In this document: positions 15,631-26,766 of the stretch, piece after piece | Position numbering within the stretch: position 1 is the first letter of the stretch | Layout: every line of letters begins with the position of its first letter | DNA from: Campylobacter cuniculorum DSM 23162 = LMG 24588 | GTDB taxonomy: Bacteria > Campylobacterota > Campylobacteria > Campylobacterales > Campylobacteraceae | Direction: 5' to 3' | Length of the DNA stretch: 64,000 bases | NCBI RefSeq assembly: GCF_002104335.1 | Contig: NZ_CP020867.1 | Coordinates: forward strand, 868,001 to 932,000 | The notes under the pieces: generated by a model | What the model saw: only the letters and a program-made list of their open reading frames with translations | Databases searched by the model: none | What the model was told of the DNA's origin: nothing | Position numbers and translations under genes: made by a program

Positions 15631-17499
15631 ATGAGTAAAGTTATAGGTATAGATTTAGGAACAACAAATTCTTGTGTTGCTGTGTATGAACGTGGCGAAA
15701 GTAAAGTGATACCAAATAAAGAAGGTAAAAACACCACTCCTTCTATCGTGGCTTTTACAGATAAAGGCGAAATTCTAGTCGGCGATAGTGCAAAGCGTCA
15801 AGCTGTAACGAATCCTGAAAAAACCATTTATTCGATTAAGAGAATTATGGGTTTGATGATTAATGAAGATGCGGCTAAAGAGGCTAAAAATAGACTTCCT
15901 TATCATATTACTGAAAGAAATGGTGCTTGTGCAATTGAGATTGCGGGTAAAATTTACACTCCACAAGAAATTTCTGCTAAGGTTTTGATGAAACTTAAAG
16001 AAGATGCGGAAGCTTTTTTAGGAGAAAAAGTTGTTGATGCGGTCATTACGGTGCCTGCGTATTTTAATGATGCTCAAAGAAAGGCGACTAAAGAAGCTGG
16101 AACGATAGCGGGTTTAAATGTGCTTAGAATCATCAATGAACCGACTTCAGCGGCTTTAGCCTATGGATTGGATAAAAAAGACTCTGAAAAGATTGTGGTT
16201 TATGATTTAGGTGGCGGAACTTTTGATGTTACTGTGCTTGAAACAGGTGATAATGTTGTAGAGGTTCTGGCTACGGGCGGAAATGCCTTTTTGGGCGGAG
16301 ACGATTTTGATAATAAACTCATAGATTTTTTAGCAACTGAATTTAAAAATGAAACAGGAATTGATCTTAAAAATGATGTGATGGCTTTACAAAGACTTAA
16401 AGAAGCTGCTGAAAATGCTAAAAAAGAGCTTAGCTCTGCAAATGAAACAAATATCAATTTGCCTTTTATTACAGCCGATGCGAGTGGTCCAAAACACCTT
16501 ACTAAAACTTTAACAAGGGCTAAATTTGAATCAATGATAGAGGGCTTGGTTGCTGAAACCATTACTAAAATCAATGAAGTCGTCAAAGATGCAGGACTTA
16601 AAAAAGATGAAGTTAAAGAAATTGTTATGGTGGGCGGTTCTACCCGTGTGCCTTTGGTGCAAGATGAAGTGAAAAAGGCATTTGGTAAAGATTTAAATAA
16701 ATCGGTCAATCCTGATGAAGTTGTAGCCATTGGAGCAGCGATTCAAGGTGCGGTCATAAAAGGTGATGTAAAAGATGTGCTTTTACTCGATGTTACTCCG
16801 CTTTCTTTGGGTATTGAAACTTTAGGAGGTGTGATGACTAAGATTATCGAAAAAGGCACAACCATTCCAACCAAAAAAGAACAAGTTTTTTCAACTGCAG
16901 AAGACAATCAAAATGCCGTTACTATCAATGTTTTGCAAGGAGAGAGAGAATTCAGTCGCGATAATAAATCTTTAGGAAATTTTAATCTTGAAGGAATTCC
17001 ACCGGCTCCAAGAGGTATGCCACAAATTGAAGTTACTTTTGATATTGATGCGAATGGAATTTTAACCGTTTCAGCTAAAGATAAAGCTACGGGTAAGGCT
17101 CAAGAGATTAAAATCACAGGTTCAAGCGGTCTTAGTGAAGAAGAGATTAATAATATGGTTAAAGATGCTGAATTGCATAAAGAAGAAGATAAAAAACGCA
17201 AAGAAGCGGTAGATGCTAGAAATTCAGCAGATTCTTTGGCTCATCAAGTTGAAAAATCTTTAAATGAACTCGGTGAAAAAATCGCGAATGAAGACAGAGA
17301 AAATATACAAAAGTCCCTTGATGATTTAAGGCAAACTCTTAACAATCAGGAAGCAAGTAAAGAGGAGATTGAAGCAAAGATGAAAGCTTTGAGCGATGTT
17401 TCGCATAAACTTGCAGAAACTATGTATAAAAAAGATGAAAATAAAGCGGGAGATAAAAAGAAGAAAGATGACGATATAATTGATGCTGAAGTCGAATGA
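15631..17499 (+). CDS. dnaK: Molecular chaperone DnaK (Hsp70)
   Basis: 622 residues with the full Hsp70 layout. [10 protein letters not shown] opens the ATPase domain (residues 5-14), [15 protein letters not shown] and [14 protein letters not shown] follow, and the substrate-binding domain includes [14 protein letters not shown]. The helical lid ends in a charged [11 protein letters not shown] tail. DnaK binds exposed hydrophobic segments and works with DnaJ and GrpE in the cytoplasm. The start lies behind a duplicated AAGGAT element. It is followed by a rho-independent terminator. dnaJ is not in the window. Confidence 0.98.
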   Translation: MSKVIGIDLGTTNSCVAVYERGESKVIPNKEGKNTTPSIVAFTDKGEILVGDSAKRQAVTNPEKTIYSIKRIMGLMINEDAAKEAKNRLPYHITERNGACAIEIAGKIYTPQEISAKVLMKLKEDAEAFLGEKVVDAVITVPAYFNDAQRKATKEAGTIAGLNVLRIINEPTSAALAYGLDKKDSEKIVVYDLGGGTFDVTVLETGDNVVEVLATGGNAFLGGDDFDNKLIDFLATEFKNETGIDLKNDVMALQRLKEAAENAKKELSSANETNINLPFITADASGPKHLTKTLTRAKFESMIEGLVAETITKINEVVKDAGLKKDEVKEIVMVGGSTRVPLVQDEVKKAFGKDLNKSVNPDEVVAIGAAIQGAVIKGDVKDVLLLDVTPLSLGIETLGGVMTKIIEKGTTIPTKKEQVFSTAEDNQNAVTINVLQGEREFSRDNKSLGNFNLEGIPPAPRGMPQIEVTFDIDANGILTVSAKDKATGKAQEIKITGSSGLSEEEINNMVKDAELHKEEDKKRKEAVDARNSADSLAHQVEKSLNELGEKIANEDRENIQKSLDDLRQTLNNQEASKEEIEAKMKALSDVSHKLAETMYKKDENKAGDKKKKDDDIIDAEVE

Positions 17500-17513
17500 T
17501 AGAATTTTTAGTC

Positions 17514-17543
17514 AGATTAAGCCTTAAAATGGGCTTAATCTTT
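17514..17543 (+). terminator. Rho-independent terminator after dnaK
   Basis: AGATTAAGCC (17514-17523) pairs with GGGCTTAATCT (17531-17541) across a short loop and is followed by TT. It lies 15 bases after the dnaK stop. Confidence 0.75.
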
Positions 17544-18238
17544 GATGAATTTTTTAAAGTTTTGTAACTCATATTTTTTAAAATATTAAAAAGTATGATT
17601 AACTTGATTATTTAATGAAGCCTTATTTTAAAGAAACTTATAATATTGTTAAATTTAAACACAAAATTTAATTTTTAATCTCTCTGTTGTTTTTTATAGA
17701 CATTCTAAAAGAAGAATCTTGTTTAAAACAAGCCATTACATCAAAACACGCTTTTGAAATATGAGTTTATCTAAATTCTTTTAAAATTTATAAAATTGTT
17801 GCACACACTATAAAAACGCAATATTAAATTAGATATTAGGGTAAATATATTAAGTGGTTTTAATTTTGATGTAATGTAGATTTCACATTATAATATATTA
17901 ATAATAAATACAAATGGTTTTACCTATTTTATCGCTGTTAAAAAGATGATTTTTAGAGGCTTTTGTTTATGCAGCTTTTTAAATATTTAATTTTAATTAC
18001 AAAAGGTTTATGTCTTTAAAAATATCTTTAAAGTATTAAAATAAAATATAAAAAATGGAAAATTTTATTTAAAATATAAATTTATTTTTAAATTCTAAGC
18101 AAAAAATGTATTATAATTTTGTTTGATTTAAAATCAATTTTATTTTTCATTTTAAAAATCGAGATTTCATTAATAGAAATCCAAATACCCATTTAAATAC
18201 AATAATTAAGAATTTTTATAAAAAACAAAATCAGGTTT
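17544..18238. other. Long AT-rich gap between dnaK and tpx with no recognisable gene
   Basis: About 700 bases with frequent stops in all frames and no ORF of useful length. It includes a small palindrome, CTTGTTT-a-AAACAAG (17718-17732), and scattered TATAAT-like strings (for example near 17890 and 18110). It may be a decayed gene, an untranslated RNA region or a former insertion site. I see no tRNA, rRNA or repeat in it. Confidence 0.5.
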
Positions 18239-18262
18239 TTAAAAGCGGGAAAATTCCCGCCG
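18239..18262 (-). terminator. Rho-independent terminator of tpx
   Basis: A 16-bp perfect palindrome, GCGGGAATTTTCCCGC (18245-18260), is followed on the minus strand by TTTT. It lies immediately after the tpx stop codon. Confidence 0.85.
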
Positions 18263-18263
18263 T

Positions 18264-18791
18264 TTAGTGAGAACAACCGCAACCGCAACCGCCTTTATTT
18301 GCAAAGAAAGCATCAAGTTTAGAAATGTCTGGTAAGTTAGTTACTTCGCTTACTATATCTTTATAGGCAATCTTTCCATCTTTCACAACAAAAATAGCTC
18401 TAGCAAGCAAACCTTCAAGAGGACCATCTCCAATTAAAACTCCATATTTTTCACCGAATTCTTTTGCTAAAAAATCGCTTCCAACAATCAAATTATCAAT
18501 GCCTTCAGTGCTACAAAATCTTCCCATAGCAAAAGGCAAATCAAGAGTTATAACGATAACTTCAGCTCCCGGATAAGATGAAATTTTTTTGTTAAATTCT
18601 CTTGCTTCAGTTGCACAGACAGCGGTATCTAAACTTGGCATAGAAAGTAAAATTTGAGTTTTACCTGCAGTGCCAATCTCAACCACACTCAAATCTTTTG
18701 CCTTAAGTTTTACAACAGGTGCTTTATCATTAACTTCTAAATTTTGTCCTTTAAGTGTAATTTTATTTCCTTTAAAGGTTACTGAACTCAT
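18264..18791 (-). CDS. tpx: Thiol peroxidase Tpx with Cys-rich C-terminal tail
   Basis: 175 residues. The atypical 2-Cys peroxiredoxin motif SLDTAVCATE places the peroxidatic Cys at 59 and the resolving Cys at 93 in MGRFCSTEG. Tpx reduces hydrogen peroxide and alkyl peroxides with thioredoxin. The last nine residues are GGCGCGCSH, a Cys-x-Cys-x-Cys-x-His tail that the Tpx proteins I know do not have. The DNA encoding it is a three-fold GGTTGC repeat, so it may have arisen by slippage. The tail looks able to bind metal. A good GGAG site precedes ATG 18791, and the gene is monocistronic with its own terminator. Confidence 0.93.
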   Translation of the reverse strand: MSSVTFKGNKITLKGQNLEVNDKAPVVKLKAKDLSVVEIGTAGKTQILLSMPSLDTAVCATEAREFNKKISSYPGAEVIVITLDLPFAMGRFCSTEGIDNLIVGSDFLAKEFGEKYGVLIGDGPLEGLLARAIFVVKDGKIAYKDIVSEVTNLPDISKLDAFFANKGGCGCGCSH

Positions 18792-18942
18792 TTTTTCTCC
18801 TTTTATTTTTTAAATTTTTGAGTTAGTTTGCAATTCTAGCAGATAAAAGTTAATTTGTATCTTATTTTGTTAAAAGAATTATAAAATTTTTGTAATAAAA
18901 TTCAAGCATTGATTAAGATACAACGCCCTTATTCTAAAAAAT

Positions 18943-20967
18943 TTAAGATGAATTTTTATCGATAAATCCCGCTTCGATAAGAAAACACGAAGGGGCATAA
19001 TTTGCTTTTTTATTTCTATCATACTTAGCATAACTTAGATAAAGAATATTTTTAGCCCTTGTTACAGCAACATAAAAAAGTCTGCGTTCCTCTTCTAAAC
19101 TCCCGCTTGTTGCCATAAGTTTTTGATTTGGAAAACGACCCTGTGCCAAATCCACAACAAAAACCATATCAAATTCCAAACCCTTACTCGCATGAATGCT
19201 CAACAGATTAACACCTTTGCTATTGTTCATTTCATTTGAACCTAGAGTCAAAAAATTATAATAACTATAAATATCGCTGTAATTTTTACTCAATTCTTTT
19301 AAAACCGCTAATTTAGAAGAAATTTTTTCTAAATTTTCGCTTTTTCTTAGCAAGTCAATTTGTCCCGCTTTGTTTGTAGCCCTTTTGATTGCAAGTGTTT
19401 CGCAAATTTCTTTAAAAAAAGCATTATCGCAAAGCTCATTGATGACATTTAAAGAATGGTGATTTTCATTTGTTTTTTGAATAAAAATATAAATTTTTTC
19501 TAAATTTTTAGCACATTCTTCATTGATTTTAGAAAGTTTTAAAATCGGATGAGTGTTAAATTCACTCTCTAAAACAAAACGTTTTTCACTCGCAAATTCA
19601 TCCAAATCAGCAAAAAGCCCTAAATCATAATTGTTCTTTTTTTCGCTTTTTAAATTCACATTTTTATCCGGATTTAAAAAACCTTGAATCAAATTCCCCC
19701 GTCCTAATTTAAGCAAAGCATCAAAAAGCTCTTTAGCCAAAACATTTCCAACCCCCTTAGTGTATGTCATCAAATGAATAAATGCCATAATATCCTTAGG
19801 ATTTATCACAAGGGCTAACATTGCACAAAAAGCTTTGACCTCTAAACTCTCAAAAAAACTTCCACTTCCTTTTCTCACACTAGCAATTCCTCGTTCTCTT
19901 AAAGCAACTTCTAAACCATCAGCACTTGAATTGTTACGAAAAATAACGGCAATATTTTCAAAACTCACCCCACTTGTAAGAATCATTTGAGCAATATGCT
20001 CATATTGCTCAAAACTTTCATCAAAACTAAGCAAGGTAGGGGCTTTAAATTCATCATTTCTTGTAACGATAAGTTCTTTTGGATACAATCTTTCATTGTT
20101 TAAAATGACTTTATTAGCCAAAGCTAAAATACTTCTCGAGGAGCGGTAATTTTTATTTAAAGAAAAAATTTGTGCATCCTTAAAACGTTGCTTAAATCCA
20201 CCGATAATGCTAATATCTGCTCCATTAAAAGCATAAATGCTTTGATCATAATCTCCCACGCAAAAAAGACTCTTACTCTCAAAAGCTTCAATCAATGAAC
20301 TTTGCAAAGCATTTGTATCCTGATACTCATCGACTAAAATTTCATCGAATTCATATTTTTGAATTTTTAAGAGCTGTTTAAGATTTATTAATAAATCATT
20401 AAAATCCACATAATTAAATCTTATTTTTTCTTCTTCATATTCTTTAAAAATATCTTCATAAATTTCTGCATAAATGCTTTGCTCTTCGTAATTTTTGCAA
20501 AACCAAGTATAAAAATCTCCTTGAGTGTTTTTGTTTTGAAATAAAGAATATAAATCATAAAGATAACTTGCCCCATAAGGTTTTATCTCACTTAAATGTC
20601 TGAATGTCCTTTTTTCATAAAGACTTTTGAGTAAAATTTTTAATTCTGAAGCCTGTTTTAAGGCTAAATTTTTATTAGAATTTTTAAGTAAAGTATAAGC
20701 AACGCTGTGAAAAGTTCCAGCAAGGATTTTTTTTATAATATTTTTATCAAAATGATAGCTTAAACGATGAATCATCTCTTTACTTGCTTTATTTGTAAAG
20801 GTTAAAAGCATAATTTTTTCGGCTCTTATGCCTTGTTTTAAAAGATATGCAATCCTTGCAACAATAGTCGAGGTTTTACCTGTACCTGCACTTGCAATGA
20901 TAAGATTGTGTCCAAAGTTTGCAGTTGCTGCTTTTAATTGTTCTTCGTTTAATCGCGAAAGAGGCAT
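18943..20967 (-). CDS. UvrD/Rep-family ATP-dependent DNA helicase
   Basis: 674 residues of superfamily 1A helicase. Motif I is ASAGTGKTST (Lys31), Ia is MLLTFTNKASKEM, motif II is DEYQDTN (near residue 218), motif III includes GDYDQSIYAFNGAD, motif IV is SLNKNYRS, and motifs V/VI are HASKGLEFDMVFV and RRLFYVAVTRAK. It unwinds DNA 3'-5' in repair or replication restart. The length and motif spacing fit UvrD, Rep or PcrA; the family member cannot be fixed from sequence alone. It diverges from the plus-strand gene at 21084. Confidence 0.92.
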   Translation of the reverse strand: MPLSRLNEEQLKAATANFGHNLIIASAGTGKTSTIVARIAYLLKQGIRAEKIMLLTFTNKASKEMIHRLSYHFDKNIIKKILAGTFHSVAYTLLKNSNKNLALKQASELKILLKSLYEKRTFRHLSEIKPYGASYLYDLYSLFQNKNTQGDFYTWFCKNYEEQSIYAEIYEDIFKEYEEEKIRFNYVDFNDLLINLKQLLKIQKYEFDEILVDEYQDTNALQSSLIEAFESKSLFCVGDYDQSIYAFNGADISIIGGFKQRFKDAQIFSLNKNYRSSRSILALANKVILNNERLYPKELIVTRNDEFKAPTLLSFDESFEQYEHIAQMILTSGVSFENIAVIFRNNSSADGLEVALRERGIASVRKGSGSFFESLEVKAFCAMLALVINPKDIMAFIHLMTYTKGVGNVLAKELFDALLKLGRGNLIQGFLNPDKNVNLKSEKKNNYDLGLFADLDEFASEKRFVLESEFNTHPILKLSKINEECAKNLEKIYIFIQKTNENHHSLNVINELCDNAFFKEICETLAIKRATNKAGQIDLLRKSENLEKISSKLAVLKELSKNYSDIYSYYNFLTLGSNEMNNSKGVNLLSIHASKGLEFDMVFVVDLAQGRFPNQKLMATSGSLEEERRLFYVAVTRAKNILYLSYAKYDRNKKANYAPSCFLIEAGFIDKNSS

Positions 20968-21040
20968 TTTTTGTCCTTAAAAAAGCTAAAATTATAAAAA
21001 AAATTTGCTTAAAAAATACAAATTTTTACTTTTCTTTGTG

Positions 21041-21046
21041 TATAAT
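21041..21046 (+). promoter_or_regulatory. Promoter -10 box before the 311-residue membrane-anchored protein
   Basis: A TATAAT preceded by TGTG (extended -10 type) lies 38 bases upstream of the ATG at 21084, in the divergent intergenic region with the helicase gene. Confidence 0.5.
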
Positions 21047-21083
21047 AATAACTAAAATTTCAAAATTTTTAAGGAATTAAACA

Positions 21084-22019
21084 ATGAACGTTAAAGTTTT
21101 TTCTATTTTGGTTGCAATTTTTATAGCAGTTATAGCTCTTCTTGGAGGGACTTATTATTACCTTTTTGAATATTCTGCAACATCAAATACACCAAATTAT
21201 TCTTATTCTAACACCACAGAAAATTATAAGCAAAACACTCCGCAAAATACTCAAGAACAGACGAGCATTCCATTAAACGTTCCATCGATTGACGCACAAA
21301 GGGATTTAAATGAGCAAAATACAAGTTCTACACAAGAAAACACTCCTGTGATAGAAGAACAAAATTCTCAAAACGTTCAAGAAAATTTAAAAACTCAAAT
21401 TCCGCAAAAAAATGAAAAAGAGCAAACTCAAACAGAAAAAATTTCAGAAAACAAAAACACTCCAAAATCAAACAAAGACACAAATCCTTTAAAACTTGTT
21501 TCAAATTCACAAAAAACTAAAGGCAAACTAAGCACCATAAAAGAATATCAACAAAGAGGTAAGGATAGTCGTTTAGAGCCACAATTAAGCTCTGAAACCC
21601 TTAAAGTTTATGTAGTCGATGGTAAGGCTTTGAGTGATTATAGGATTAATCTTTTAAAAGATATGCTTGAACCTGTGCAAAATCGCTCAAAAGACTATAA
21701 TTTAAGTGTTTTTATAGAAATGTTGCCTCAAAGTGAAATGAGTGTAACAATTTATAATAAAGACATCATTTTTTCAGACAGAAAAAAATCTTACAAACAT
21801 ATAAGTATGGACAAACTCAAACCTTATTTGAATGAGCCTGAAAATATCAATAAAAATGTCAAAAGAGAAGAGGTTATAGAAAGGGTTAATTTTCAAATCA
21901 AAACCGATGCCAAGGGAAGTCATTTTTCAAAACATATAAAAAGCCTAAAAAATGGACTCGATAAAGCACAATACTTTTTCCCATTCTGCGAAATCATTCA
22001 AATTGATTCAAAAAAATAG
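21084..22019 (+). CDS. Membrane-anchored periplasmic protein of unknown function
   Basis: 311 residues. One N-terminal transmembrane anchor (about residues 6-28) is followed by a low-complexity linker rich in Asn, Gln, Thr, Glu and Lys (to about residue 165) and a compact C-terminal domain. No motif of known catalysis is seen. The layout (anchor, flexible linker, globular domain) suggests a periplasmic protein that spans part of the envelope. A similar gene is found next to valS in C. jejuni, as I recall. The function is unknown. Confidence 0.7.
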   Translation: MNVKVFSILVAIFIAVIALLGGTYYYLFEYSATSNTPNYSYSNTTENYKQNTPQNTQEQTSIPLNVPSIDAQRDLNEQNTSSTQENTPVIEEQNSQNVQENLKTQIPQKNEKEQTQTEKISENKNTPKSNKDTNPLKLVSNSQKTKGKLSTIKEYQQRGKDSRLEPQLSSETLKVYVVDGKALSDYRINLLKDMLEPVQNRSKDYNLSVFIEMLPQSEMSVTIYNKDIIFSDRKKSYKHISMDKLKPYLNEPENINKNVKREEVIERVNFQIKTDAKGSHFSKHIKSLKNGLDKAQYFFPFCEIIQIDSKK

Positions 22020-22035
22020 ACAAATATGTCTCTTT
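22018..22035 (+). terminator. Weak terminator-like hairpin before valS
   Basis: AGACA-aata-TGTCT followed by CTTTATT overlaps the stop codon of the preceding gene. The stem is only five pairs, so its strength is doubtful. Confidence 0.35.
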
Positions 22036-22102
22036 ATTAAAAAAATATTTACAAGGGATAAAATTTAATCCTTTGTAAAAGTTAAATTTAAGGTTAAATA
22101 TT

Positions 22103-24715
22103 ATGTATGATAAGAGTATAGAAAAAAAATACTACAGACTTTGTGAAGAACGAGGGTATTTTGAGATTGATTCAAATCAATCCCTTCAAAAAGAAGGTAA
22201 GAATTTTTGCATTATGATGCCACCACCTAATGTTACAGGCAGTTTGCACATAGGACATGCCTTAACTTTTACTTTGCAAGACATTATGACTCGCTATAAA
22301 AGAATGGACGGCTACAAAACTCTCTATCAACCCGGACTGGACCACGCGGGAATCGCAACTCAAAATGTTGTGGAAAAACAACTTTTAGCACAGGGCATTA
22401 AAAAAGAAGAACTTGGCAGAAAAAAATTCATCCAAAAAATATGGGAATGGAAAGAACAAAGCGAAGGAAAGATTTTAGAGCAGATGAGGACGCTTGGAAT
22501 TACTCCAGCGTGGAGTCGTTTGCGTTTTACTATGGATAAAGGGCTTGTAAATGCTGTAAGAAAAGCTTTTGTGGAACTTTATGATAAGAGATTGATTGAG
22601 CGCGGAAATTATATGATTAATTGGTGCACTCATGACGGAGCCTTAAGTGATATAGAAGTTACATATAAAGAGAACAAAGGCAAACTCTATCATATAAAAT
22701 ATTTTTTAAAAGACAGCGAAGACTTTCTTGTTGTTGCAACCACAAGACCTGAAACCTTTTTTGGTGATACGGCTGTCATGGTTCATCCGGATGATGAAAG
22801 ATATCAAGCCTTTATAGGCAAAGAATTGATTTTGCCTTTGAGTAAAAAAACGATTAAAATCATTGCTGATGATTATGTTGATAAGAGTTTTGGAACGGGA
22901 GTGGTGAAGGTGACTCCAGCACATGATATGAATGATTATGAAGTGGGCTTAAGGCATAATTTAGAATTCATCAGTGTTTTTGATGAAAAAGGAATTTTAA
23001 ATGAGCATTGTTTAGAATTTCAAGGTTTAGAAAGATTAAAAGCTCGCGAAAAAATCGTGCAAAAACTCCAAAATTTAGGTTTTATTGAAAGGATAGAAGA
23101 ACATACGAATCAAGTGGGATACTGCTATCGTTGTAATAATATAGTCGAACCTTATATTTCAAAACAATGGTTTGTTAAAAAAGAGATTGCTAAAGAGAGT
23201 ATTGAAAAGGTTGCCTTAGGTGAGAGTAAATTTTATCCGAGTCATTGGATTAATAGCTTTAATGCTTGGATGAAGGATTTAAAACCTTGGTGCATCTCAA
23301 GGCAGCTTTGGTGGGGGCATCAAATTCCTGTGTATTATTGTGAATGCTCCTATGAGTGGGCAAGTGAAGATGAACCTGAATTTTGTCCAAAATGTAAAAA
23401 TAAAAATTTCACTCAAGACCCTGATGTGCTCGATACTTGGTTTTCATCGGGACTTTGGGCGATGAGTACTTTGGGCTGGGGAAATGGAAATTGGGGTAAA
23501 AATGAACTTTGGTTTGAAGATGATTTGAAAGAATTTTATCCTAATTCTTTATTGATTACAGGCTTTGATATTTTGTTTTTTTGGGTCGCTAGAATGATGT
23601 TTCAAAGCACAAATGCCTTAAAAATTCTCCCTTTTAAAGATATTTATCTCCATGCCTTAGTTAAAGATGAACAAGGCAGAAAAATGAGTAAAAGTCTTGG
23701 AAATGTGATAAATCCTAATGAAAGCATTCAAGAGTATAGTGCGGATATTTTGCGTTTTACTCTTGCTTTATTAGCCATACAAGGAAGAGACATAAAATTA
23801 AGCAATGAAAAGCTTTTACAGGTAAGAAATTTCACAAACAAAATTTATAACGCAGCTCATTATTTGCTTTTAAATCAAAAACATTTTGAGGATTTAGACA
23901 AGATAGAAATTCAAAGTCCTTTAGGAAAATACATGTATGCTAAATTCATAGAATGCATTGGGCAAACAAGGGAAAATTTAGACCATTATCGTTTTAATGA
24001 TGCGGCAAATACTTTATATAAATTCTTTTGGGATGATTTTTGCGATTGGGGTATAGAATTAAGTAAGGCTGAAAAATCAAGTGTTAAGGAATTGGGAAGC
24101 ATTTTCAAAGAAGCCTTAAGGCTTTTAAGCCCTTTTATGCCTTTTATCAGCGAATATTTATATCATCTTTTAAGTGCAAGTAAGCTTGAAAATGCCCCTT
24201 CGATAATGATAAGTAAATACCCCGATTTTAAAGATAAAGATGAAAATATAGAAAAAATTTTTTCTTTACTTATAGAAAGTATTGTCAGCATAAGACGTGC
24301 AAAAAGTTTGGTTGAACTTGGGAATTCTAAAATTCAAAAAGCCTTCATCAAGCTCAATGATTCAAAACAAGAACAAGAACTCAATCAATATAAGAATTTT
24401 ATCACCTTACTTGCTAAATGTGAAGAGATAGAATTTATAAACGAAAAATTACAAAAAGCCATTTGCGATGTGAGTGAAAATTTAGAAATTTTTATCGCTC
24501 TTGAAAATATAGACCTTAGTGCTATGATTTCAAGACTTGAAAAACAAAAAGAAAAAATCAGTAAAGAAAGTGCAAAACTCGATTCTATGTTAAATAATGA
24601 AAAATTCTTAGCTCATGCACCTTTAGAAGTGGTCAAACAAAATAAAACTGCCTTAGAAAATTTAAAAAATCAGCTTGAAAAAATCGAAGCGGAGCTTGGT
24701 TATTTAAAGGGTTAA
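22103..24715 (+). CDS. valS: Valyl-tRNA synthetase
   Basis: An 870-residue class I aminoacyl-tRNA synthetase. [10 protein letters not shown] is at residues 47-56 and KMSKSLGNV near residue 527; the CP1 editing domain with [13 protein letters not shown] follows the HIGH region. A C-terminal coiled coil ends the protein, as in other ValRS. It charges tRNA-Val and edits threonyl-tRNA-Val. The next gene, metN, starts two bases after its stop. Confidence 0.97.
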   Translation: MYDKSIEKKYYRLCEERGYFEIDSNQSLQKEGKNFCIMMPPPNVTGSLHIGHALTFTLQDIMTRYKRMDGYKTLYQPGLDHAGIATQNVVEKQLLAQGIKKEELGRKKFIQKIWEWKEQSEGKILEQMRTLGITPAWSRLRFTMDKGLVNAVRKAFVELYDKRLIERGNYMINWCTHDGALSDIEVTYKENKGKLYHIKYFLKDSEDFLVVATTRPETFFGDTAVMVHPDDERYQAFIGKELILPLSKKTIKIIADDYVDKSFGTGVVKVTPAHDMNDYEVGLRHNLEFISVFDEKGILNEHCLEFQGLERLKAREKIVQKLQNLGFIERIEEHTNQVGYCYRCNNIVEPYISKQWFVKKEIAKESIEKVALGESKFYPSHWINSFNAWMKDLKPWCISRQLWWGHQIPVYYCECSYEWASEDEPEFCPKCKNKNFTQDPDVLDTWFSSGLWAMSTLGWGNGNWGKNELWFEDDLKEFYPNSLLITGFDILFFWVARMMFQSTNALKILPFKDIYLHALVKDEQGRKMSKSLGNVINPNESIQEYSADILRFTLALLAIQGRDIKLSNEKLLQVRNFTNKIYNAAHYLLLNQKHFEDLDKIEIQSPLGKYMYAKFIECIGQTRENLDHYRFNDAANTLYKFFWDDFCDWGIELSKAEKSSVKELGSIFKEALRLLSPFMPFISEYLYHLLSASKLENAPSIMISKYPDFKDKDENIEKIFSLLIESIVSIRRAKSLVELGNSKIQKAFIKLNDSKQEQELNQYKNFITLLAKCEEIEFINEKLQKAICDVSENLEIFIALENIDLSAMISRLEKQKEKISKESAKLDSMLNNEKFLAHAPLEVVKQNKTALENLKNQLEKIEAELGYLKG

Positions 24716-24717
24716 AC

Positions 24718-25731
24718 TTGATTAAAATTCAAAATTTAAAAAAATATTATGGTAAAGACCTTGTGATTAATGATGTTTCTTTGGAGATAAAAAAAGGAGA
24801 AATTTATGCCATTGTTGGGCACAGCGGTGCAGGGAAATCCACGCTTTTAAGATGCATTAATGCTCTTGAAGAATATCAAGAAGGAAAGCTTGAAGTGCTT
24901 GGACTTGATGTTAAAAATTTAACTCAAAACAATCCTAAAGAACTCATCAATCTTAGAAAAGATATAGGAATGATTTTTCAAAATTTTGCTTTGATGAACC
25001 GAAAATCTGTATTTGAAAATGTTGCAATGCCCTTAAGAGTGCATTATACAAGCTCAAAATTTTACTCAAAACTTTTTAAAAAAGCATATTTGAGTGAAGA
25101 AAAAATAAAACAAAGAGTCAATGAGCTTTTAGACATTGTAGGGCTTTCAAATAAACTTAAAGCCTATCCTAAGGAACTAAGCGGAGGGCAAAAGCAAAGA
25201 GTCGCGATAGCAAGAGCCTTAGCCTTAAATCCTAAAATTTTATTGAGTGATGAAGCCACTTCAGCCCTTGATCCTAATACAACTAAGAATATTTTAGAAT
25301 TGATTGCTCAAATCAATGCAGAATTTGGAATCAGCGTTGTTTTGGTCACTCACGAAATGGAAGTGGTTAAGGATATTGCTAAAAAAGCCGTTTTGCTTGA
25401 ACACGGACAGATTATCGGTCAGGGTGCAATTGATGAACTTTTTTTAAAACCAAATGCTAAGATGAAAGAATTTTTAGGCGAGAGTGAATTTTTACCTAAA
25501 AATGGAATAAATATTCGTCTTTATTTCCCTAAAGAAATTGCACAAAATAGTATAGTTACTCATATGGCAAGGGCTTTAAATATCGATTTTAGCATAGTTT
25601 GGGGCAGGATAGAAAAACTCAATAACACTGCAGTGGGAAATTTAGTCATCAATATCAATGAAAAAGACAAGCAAAGTGTCTTAGAATACATAGAAAAAAG
25701 CGGTGTTTTATGGGAGATGGCTGATGAATGA
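24718..25731 (+). CDS. metN: Methionine-type ABC importer ATPase MetN
   Basis: A 337-residue ABC ATPase. Walker A is GHSGAGKST (about 34-42), the signature is LSGGQKQR, Walker B is [15 protein letters not shown] and the switch His is in VTHEME. The last ~70 residues form a NIL-type domain, which in MetN binds methionine and gives trans-inhibition. It starts at TTG 24718. Together with metI and three binding proteins it forms a high-affinity importer for methionine or related compounds. Translation couples to metI through overlapping stop and start. Confidence 0.92.
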   Translation: MIKIQNLKKYYGKDLVINDVSLEIKKGEIYAIVGHSGAGKSTLLRCINALEEYQEGKLEVLGLDVKNLTQNNPKELINLRKDIGMIFQNFALMNRKSVFENVAMPLRVHYTSSKFYSKLFKKAYLSEEKIKQRVNELLDIVGLSNKLKAYPKELSGGQKQRVAIARALALNPKILLSDEATSALDPNTTKNILELIAQINAEFGISVVLVTHEMEVVKDIAKKAVLLEHGQIIGQGAIDELFLKPNAKMKEFLGESEFLPKNGINIRLYFPKEIAQNSIVTHMARALNIDFSIVWGRIEKLNNTAVGNLVININEKDKQSVLEYIEKSGVLWEMADE

Positions 25732-26632
25732 GAATTTAAAAGCTTTAAGCGATTTTTTTGGACGCATTGAAAAATTTCTCAATGAAAGTTCTTTAGAAGC
25801 CATTAAAGAGGTCAGTTTAAATTCCATTTACACTTTCAATCAAAACTATCAAAATATACTCAAACAAGCTTTAGATGAAACGATTTTTATGAGTTTGGTG
25901 TCGGTTTTTGTCGGATTTTTACTTGCGATTATTCCGGGAATTTTACTTGCCGTTTGGGGTAAAGAAGGCATTAAAGAAAATAAAACCGCCTATGCGATTT
26001 TAGATTTCATCACAAATATTTTGCGTGCCTTTCCTTTTCTCATTTTGATTGTCGTACTTTTGCCTCTTTCTAAAATCATAGTTGGAACAAGCATAGGAAC
26101 AGCAGCAGCTACCGTGCCTTTAGCCATAGGAATAGCTCCCTATCTGGCTAAAATGTTAGAAAGTGCATTTAAAGAAGTGGATAAAGGAGTGATAGAAGCT
26201 GCAAAATCTTTTGGTGCAAATAATTTTCAAATCATCTTTAGGGTGATTTTTGTTGAAGCTCTACCGAGTATTATCAGCGGTCTTACTCTTACTTTGATTT
26301 TTACTATAGGTTTTTCGGCTCTTGCTGGAACGGTTGGAGGCGGAGGACTTGGCGATGTTGCCATTCGCTATGGTTATGAACGTTTTAATAAAGAAGTTAT
26401 GATACAAACTGTGGTAATTTTATTGGTTTTGGTGCAAATGGTTCAAATTTTAGGCAATTTATTTTATATATGGGCAAAAAACAATAGAGAAATTTTCATC
26501 TTCATAACAATAAGTTTGCTACTTTTTATCAAAATGCTTTTTTCGATTTATAATGATGAAGCAATCTTTTTTGAAGCCATAGTATTTGTTTTTTTAATTT
26601 TATCTTTACTCTATAAACTCAAAAGAAATTAA
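25724..26632 (+). CDS. metI: Methionine-type ABC importer permease MetI, extended
   Basis: 302 residues. The core (about residues 50-235) is a five-helix MetI permease with the EAA-type loop [18 protein letters not shown]. The family norm is about 217 residues; here an extra ~50-residue N-terminal segment and two extra C-terminal hydrophobic stretches (from about residue 245) are present. The start at ATG 25724 overlaps the metN stop and lies behind GGGAG. Role: membrane channel of the MetN importer. Confidence 0.9.
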   Translation: MNENLKALSDFFGRIEKFLNESSLEAIKEVSLNSIYTFNQNYQNILKQALDETIFMSLVSVFVGFLLAIIPGILLAVWGKEGIKENKTAYAILDFITNILRAFPFLILIVVLLPLSKIIVGTSIGTAAATVPLAIGIAPYLAKMLESAFKEVDKGVIEAAKSFGANNFQIIFRVIFVEALPSIISGLTLTLIFTIGFSALAGTVGGGGLGDVAIRYGYERFNKEVMIQTVVILLVLVQMVQILGNLFYIWAKNNREIFIFITISLLLFIKMLFSIYNDEAIFFEAIVFVFLILSLLYKLKRN

Positions 26633-26702
26633 GCTTTTTTATAGTAGAATTTTTGCCGTAATCATTTAATCTTATATTAAATCAAGAGTTGATTTATTGG
26701 AG

Positions 26703-26728
26703 TGATTTTAGATTGAATTCTAAAATCA
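26703..26728. promoter_or_regulatory. Perfect 10-bp inverted repeat upstream of the first metQ gene
   Basis: TGATTTTAGA and TCTAAAATCA are separated by six bases and end 38 bases before the metQ1 start. No T-run follows, so a terminator is unlikely. It could be an operator or a 5' mRNA hairpin that sets the level of binding protein relative to metNI. Confidence 0.4.
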
Positions 26729-26766
26729 TAGTTAAAAAAATTACAAAGGTTAAAAAAGGAAATCAA

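Noticed and set aside
16200-16730. 176-codon minus-strand frame inside dnaK
   Set aside because: Antisense shadow of a strongly conserved gene; Ser/Leu-rich composition typical of such shadows.
18951-18964. TTTATCGATAAAT string also found at 30450-30462
   Set aside because: One copy lies within the helicase coding sequence; a 13-base AT-rich palindrome twice in 64 kb is weak evidence for a common operator.
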